Positions 7,556 through 10,848 of a DNA stretch of 10,848 nucleotides are shown piece by piece. Within the stretch, counting starts at the first letter, position 1, and every line of letters begins with the position of its first letter. Below the pieces are notes generated by a model. The model saw nothing but the letters and a program-made list of their open reading frames with translations. It made no database searches and was not told the DNA's origin. The position numbers and the translations under genes were made by a program. The DNA is from Caulobacteraceae bacterium (GTDB taxonomy: Bacteria > Pseudomonadota > Alphaproteobacteria > Caulobacterales > Aquidulcibacteraceae): positions 1 through 10,848 of the forward strand of contig JADJCG010000027.1 in the NCBI GenBank assembly GCA_016703335.1, given 5' to 3'.

Positions 7556-8112
7556 CTACACTCCAAGCGGCCCCGAAGGCCACGCCTCGTTCAACTCTTT
7601 TCTCGCTCGTCGCGTGCGGCGCTCTGCAATTTGCTGAGATGGTCCCCGCAGGCGGGCCACGAGCGCCGTTAGCGTGGACAACTCCTTCTCGGTAAACTCC
7701 TCGAAGCAATCTGTTTCGATCGCACTCGAAACCGCCAAAAACTCCTCCACCTTGCCATGCGCGTGCGGGCTTAGGAAAACGCACCAGGCGCGACGGTCTT
7801 TTGGTTCGGTGCGCCGTTCAACAAGCCCCCCAGCTTCCAAACGATCGATCATTTGACCGATTGCCGGCCGGCTCACTTCGAGCAGTTCTGCGAGCTGCGT
7901 TTGAGTGAGGCCATCCTGCCGGTAAAGATAAGCAAGCACGCGCCAACTCGCCCCGCCAGGCCATCGGCGCTTAGGCGCGCATCGTAAGTTATTCGCAGCA
8001 GGCGCGTGACATCCGCCAGGGCAAAGCCCAGCAGCGCGCGTGGCGATAAAGCCGCACTCGTCGAAACGCCCGCCTGCACGCCGGGTCTAGCGCTTGCAGG
8101 TCGGCGCGACAT
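7556..8112 (-). CDS. MarR-family transcriptional regulator 2 (frameshifted)
   Basis: Winged helix-turn-helix repressor, divergent from the TonB-dependent receptor and convergent with lpxR. The N-terminal part is LLGFALADVTRLLRITYDAR. After an indel near 7957 (a G run) the next frame gives GASWRVLAYLYRQDGLTQ, LAELLEVSRPAIGQMIDRL (recognition helix), then VERRTEPKDRRAWCVFLS (wing with DRR) and the C-terminal helix FEEFTEKELSTLTALVARL. The recognition helix is nearly identical to that of MarR 1, which suggests related operator preference. The Shine-Dalgarno GAGGA is nine bases before the ATG at 8112. The C-terminus is uncertain. The open frame runs to 7556 with an arginine-rich tail, but removing one G near 7654 gives DHLSKLQSAARDEREKS and a stop at 7591, which looks more natural and closer to MarR 1 in length. 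Confidence 0.87.
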
Positions 8113-8124
8113 ATGTAAACGTCC

Positions 8125-8142
8125 TCATTGTAATGATCTTTA
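8125..8142. promoter_or_regulatory. Palindromic operator between marR2 and the TonB-dependent receptor
   Basis: Positions 8125-8136 are a perfect dyad, TCATT-GT-AATGA, in the 72-bp gap between the divergent starts (8112 and 8185). On the minus strand TACAAT (8127-8132) inside the dyad could serve as the marR2 -10 box, the arrangement expected for autorepression. The stretch 8126-8142 shares CATTGTAA and TCTTTA, at identical spacing, with 6440-6456 upstream of lpxR. Binding by MarR2 is inferred from position and symmetry. Confidence 0.58.
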
Positions 8143-8146
8143 ATAA

Positions 8147-8170
8147 CCTCGGCGCCTGCGCGAACCGAGG
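8147..8170 (+). promoter_or_regulatory. Leader hairpin just upstream of the receptor ribosome-binding site
   Basis: CCTCGGCGC (8147-8155) can pair with GCG then CCGAGG (8160-8162 and 8165-8170), leaving a CTGC loop and a two-base AA bulge. The stem is nine base pairs, all but one G-C. It ends three bases before the Shine-Dalgarno GAGGGGA at 8173-8179. There is no following T run, so it is not an intrinsic terminator. It could modulate mRNA stability or translation of the receptor. A chance GC-rich fold cannot be excluded. Confidence 0.35.
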
Positions 8171-8184
8171 ACGAGGGGATTGTC

Positions 8185-10848
8185 ATGAAGAGAATGTCAA
8201 CACTTGCGCTCCTGTCGGGCGCATCGCTGGCCGCCTTTGGCGCGCTCAGTCCGGCGATTGCACAGGATGACCCGGAGACATCCGACGAGATCGTTGTGAC
8301 GGCCACTGGCCGCCAGGCCGCGCTGCAGGACGTTCCCTTGGCGGTAACCGCCGTAAGCGGCGAGCAACTTGAAAATGCCGGCGTCCAGGATTTGCGCGAC
8401 CTCACGCAATTGGCACCCTCGTTTGAAATGGGTACTGGGCAGTCGAGCGCGGCCACCACCGCGCGCATCCGCGGCATCGGGCACCGGCGGCGACAATGTC
8501 GGCTTCGAGAACGCAGTTGGCATCTTCATCGACGGCGTCTATCGCGCGCGCTGGCGCTGCGCCTGGCCGACCTGCCCGATATGGAACGCGTCGAAATCCT
8601 GCGCGCCGCAGGGCACTTGTTCGCCGGAACACTTCTGGCTGGCGCAGTCGCGTCGTGACCAGCGCCTGCCGGAGTTCGAGCCGGGGATGTATTTGAGGGC
8701 CCTTGCGGCTTTCGATGACCTCGAGGAAGTCGATGCGCCGCGCAGGCGCGTTCATTATTCCGGTCAGCGACAGTCTTGCATTTTCCTTGACGCCCCCCTC
8801 GATCCGCGCACGACGGTTACGTCACCGACCTCATTTCTGGCGAGGACATAAACACGAGCGACCGCTGGTTCGCCCGCGGCCAAGCGCTTTCGGGACGTCA
8901 GCAACACGGCGTCGCTCCGCGTGATCGTGGACGCGAGCGAAGCGGACGAAGTGTGCTGCGGGGTTACACCGTTCATCTATGGTTCGACGCAGGGTGCGAT
9001 CAACGCCATCGTCACCGGCGGAGCCGTAACGTCGCCGACGGGGCTCACGATCGCAACGCCCGCCATCAATCCCGGAAGGTCGCGGGATGACAGTGTCACC
9101 AAGCTCTGCTGGCCTGCTCCTCGCTCGGCCCGGGGCTTCCTGCGCAGCCCGGCACGCCGCGCCGTGATCTCAGCGACTAAACCGAGGATTTCGGGCGTCT
9201 CGGCAATGTTTGATTGGGATTTAGGCGGCATCCACCTCACGTCGATCACCGCTTATCGCGATTGGCAACAGACGCGCGGACAAGACATAGACTTCAACTA
9301 TCTCGACATCGCCTATCGCGATGGTGTGGTCGTTGGCGTGGAAAACTTCACGCAGGAAACTCGACTTCAAGGTGAGTACGGGCGCGTTAACTGGCTTGCC
9401 GGTCTGTTCTACTCGGACGAAACGGTCATCAACAACGATCGCATTCGTATCGGCGCGCAAGCCAACCTATTCGCCAACGCCTTGGCTGGGTTGCGGGCAC
9501 TGCGCCGCTGGCGGCGATTGGCGCCCTGCAGGGGCTGCCAGTTGTTTGATCCCCGCGCGCCCGGGCAGAGCCCGACGCAACCCCTCGTTCTTCTATTGCG
9601 CCAGCGACAATCCCGCGACGCCTTTGGTGTTTGATCCCAACCCCGCTCGCGTCATTCTATCTCAGCGGCTACACCGCTGGCGACGGCCAGCAACGCGACG
9701 ACTGGCAGGCTGACGGCCAAAGCCCTCTGCTTTCACGCACAACGAAATCAGCCTGACCGACCGCCTCATGCTGACCGTCGGCGCGCGCTTCACGCACGAG
9801 ACAACGAAGTGACCGCCGATCTCAACTCGGTAGCGCCTGCCTGAGTGATGCAATGCGCGCCATCGAGATCGGTACAGATCCCTTCATTGGCGGGCGCAGC
9901 GGGACGGCGTGGGCTTGATAGAAGTGCTGCAGTCGAGCGCAACGGCTGGCGGACTCCATGAACATCGCCTGCAGCCCAGCGGTCAATCCGATCGCCAACG
10001 GACAGTGGGCCGGCGAAAGTGAAGAAAACGAGTGGGGCGGTAAGTCTCGCTTGCCTATGAACTTTCCGAAGACGCGATGCTCTATGGAAGCTACTCGCGG
10101 GGCTACAAGGCGGGCGGCTACAATCTAGACCGTCAGGCCTTCTGCATGCGCCCCGACACCACGAGCGCGGCTAGCCTCAACATAGAGCAGACCCATTTCG
10201 ACCCCGAGCTCACCGACGCCTACGAAATCGGCCTGAAGTCCACGCTGTTCGATGGGACGACGACGCTTAATCTCTCGGCGTTCTACCAGCAGATTCATGA
10301 CTACCAGCTCAACGCGTTCAACGGGTTCAACTTCATCACGCGCAACGTGCCGGAGCTCATCTCACAAGGCGCCGAGCTTGAGTTGGCGACGCATCCGATC
10401 GAAGGACTGACAATCAGCGGCGGCCTGACCTACACGGACGCCTATTTCGATAGCGAGGTGCGCTTCAACCCGTTGACCGTGGGACTGGGCGCCGCTGATC
10501 CGAACGCCGTGTTCGAAGGTCAACCATTGGCGTTGTCGCCGGAATGGACCGCCACCACCGCGATCGCGTACGAAATGCCTTTGAGCGGCGACATCCGGGC
10601 GCTGTTCTATCTCGATGGCCGCTGGAACAGCGAGTATCGCACCCAGACCCTGGGCCGGGATCCGCTAGGCCGCACTGACAACGAAGCGTTCGCCATCTTC
10701 AACGGCGCATCGGCGTCGGCCCCGAGGACGAGCGCTGGTCGGTCGAGTTCTGGGGCCGCAACCTGACCGACGAATTTCCATTATGTCGGGTCCTTCCAGG
10801 CGATGCAGAACACATACGTCATCTATCCCAGCGAGCCGCAGACATACG
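8185..10848 (+). CDS. TonB-dependent outer-membrane receptor (frameshifted, 3' end beyond window)
   Basis: Outer-membrane 22-strand barrel importing an unknown ligand (siderophore, glycan or other) with TonB energy. Signal peptide MKRMSTLALLSGASLAAFGA, cleaved after AIA, then a TonB-box-like DEIVVTATGR. The plug domain follows: QDVPLAVTAVSGEQLENAGV, LRDLTQLAPSFEMGTGQ, RIRGIG, AVGIFIDGVYRAR and DMERVEILR. The barrel pieces include DWDLGGIHLTSITAYRDW, FTQETRLQGEYGRVNWLAGL, HNEISLTDRLMLTVGARF, MLYGSYSRGYKAGGYNLDR, FDPELTDAYEIGLKSTLF, LISQGAELELATHP, LSPEWTATTAIAYEMPL, WSVEFWGRNLTDE and finally HYVGSFQAMQNTYVIYPSEP. The 888 codons visible are nearly complete; only about the last ten residues are missing. 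More than ten indels interrupt it, among them one G too many near 8478 and others near 8553, 8605, 8650, 8750, 9480, 9810, 9920, 10040 and 10775. The ATG at 8185 has Shine-Dalgarno GAGGGGA. The general type resembles receptors common in Sphingomonadales and Caulobacterales. Confidence 0.9.

Noticed and set aside
7524..7568. Inverted repeat GCTTGGA ... TCCAAGC between lpxR and marR2 as a bidirectional terminator
   Set aside because: The arms are only seven bases, separated by 31 bases, with no T run on either side; one arm may lie in the marR2 coding end. Too weak to call.
7505..7695. Extension of the lpxR open frame to 7695
   Set aside because: The family C-terminal strand (FGAVSISRKF) ends at the stop at 7502-7504 in another frame. 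The extension is antisense to marR2 and looks like noise.
1..10848. A wholesale pseudogene island or decaying genomic region
   Set aside because: Breaks are almost all one- or two-base indels with catalytic and structural motifs preserved on both sides, which fits sequencing error better than decay.
1..10848. Insertion sequences, integrase sites, CRISPR repeats or phage genes
   Set aside because: No transposase or integrase fragments, no terminal inverted repeats with target duplications, and no regularly spaced direct repeats were seen.

Overview
The window is GC-rich and looks alphaproteobacterial. The NodT-type outer-membrane lipoprotein, the EmrA/EmrB pair, the Caulobacterales/Sphingomonadales-style TonB-dependent receptor and the LpxR-family protein all resemble those of Hyphomonadaceae/Caulobacterales. 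This placement is an inference from family resemblance. No tRNA, rRNA, CRISPR array or insertion sequence was found.

Left half (97-5376), all on the minus strand and read from right to left: marR-type regulator 1, emrA-like periplasmic adaptor, emrB-like DHA2 transporter, NodT-type outer-membrane factor, tetR-type regulator. Spacing is tight: a TGATG overlap joins marR1 and emrA, and emrB overlaps the outer-membrane factor by 14 bases. This is a complete tripartite drug/toxic-compound efflux operon with a regulator at each end.

Right half: an alpha/beta hydrolase (5424-6279, plus) diverges from marR1 across a 47-bp promoter holding a palindrome. An LpxR-family lipid A deacylase (6500-7504, plus) follows, preceded by a perfect 9-bp inverted repeat. 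A second MarR regulator (7556-8112, minus) converges on it. A long TonB-dependent receptor (8185 to the window end, plus) diverges from marR2 and loses only its last residues at the window edge. The two MarR proteins are close paralogues. The lpxR promoter and the marR2/receptor intergenic region share a 17-base operator-like motif (14 of 17 positions identical). One regulator may therefore coordinate outer-membrane lipid A editing and receptor expression.

Almost every gene is split by single-base indels, many in short homopolymers, while family-conserved residues continue in the neighbouring frame. I read this as uncorrected long-read sequencing error rather than pseudogenisation, so each gene is annotated over its inferred full span. 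I see a coherent envelope-defence neighbourhood of known families, not a demonstrably new system. The most interesting leads are the operator motifs and the paired MarR regulators.
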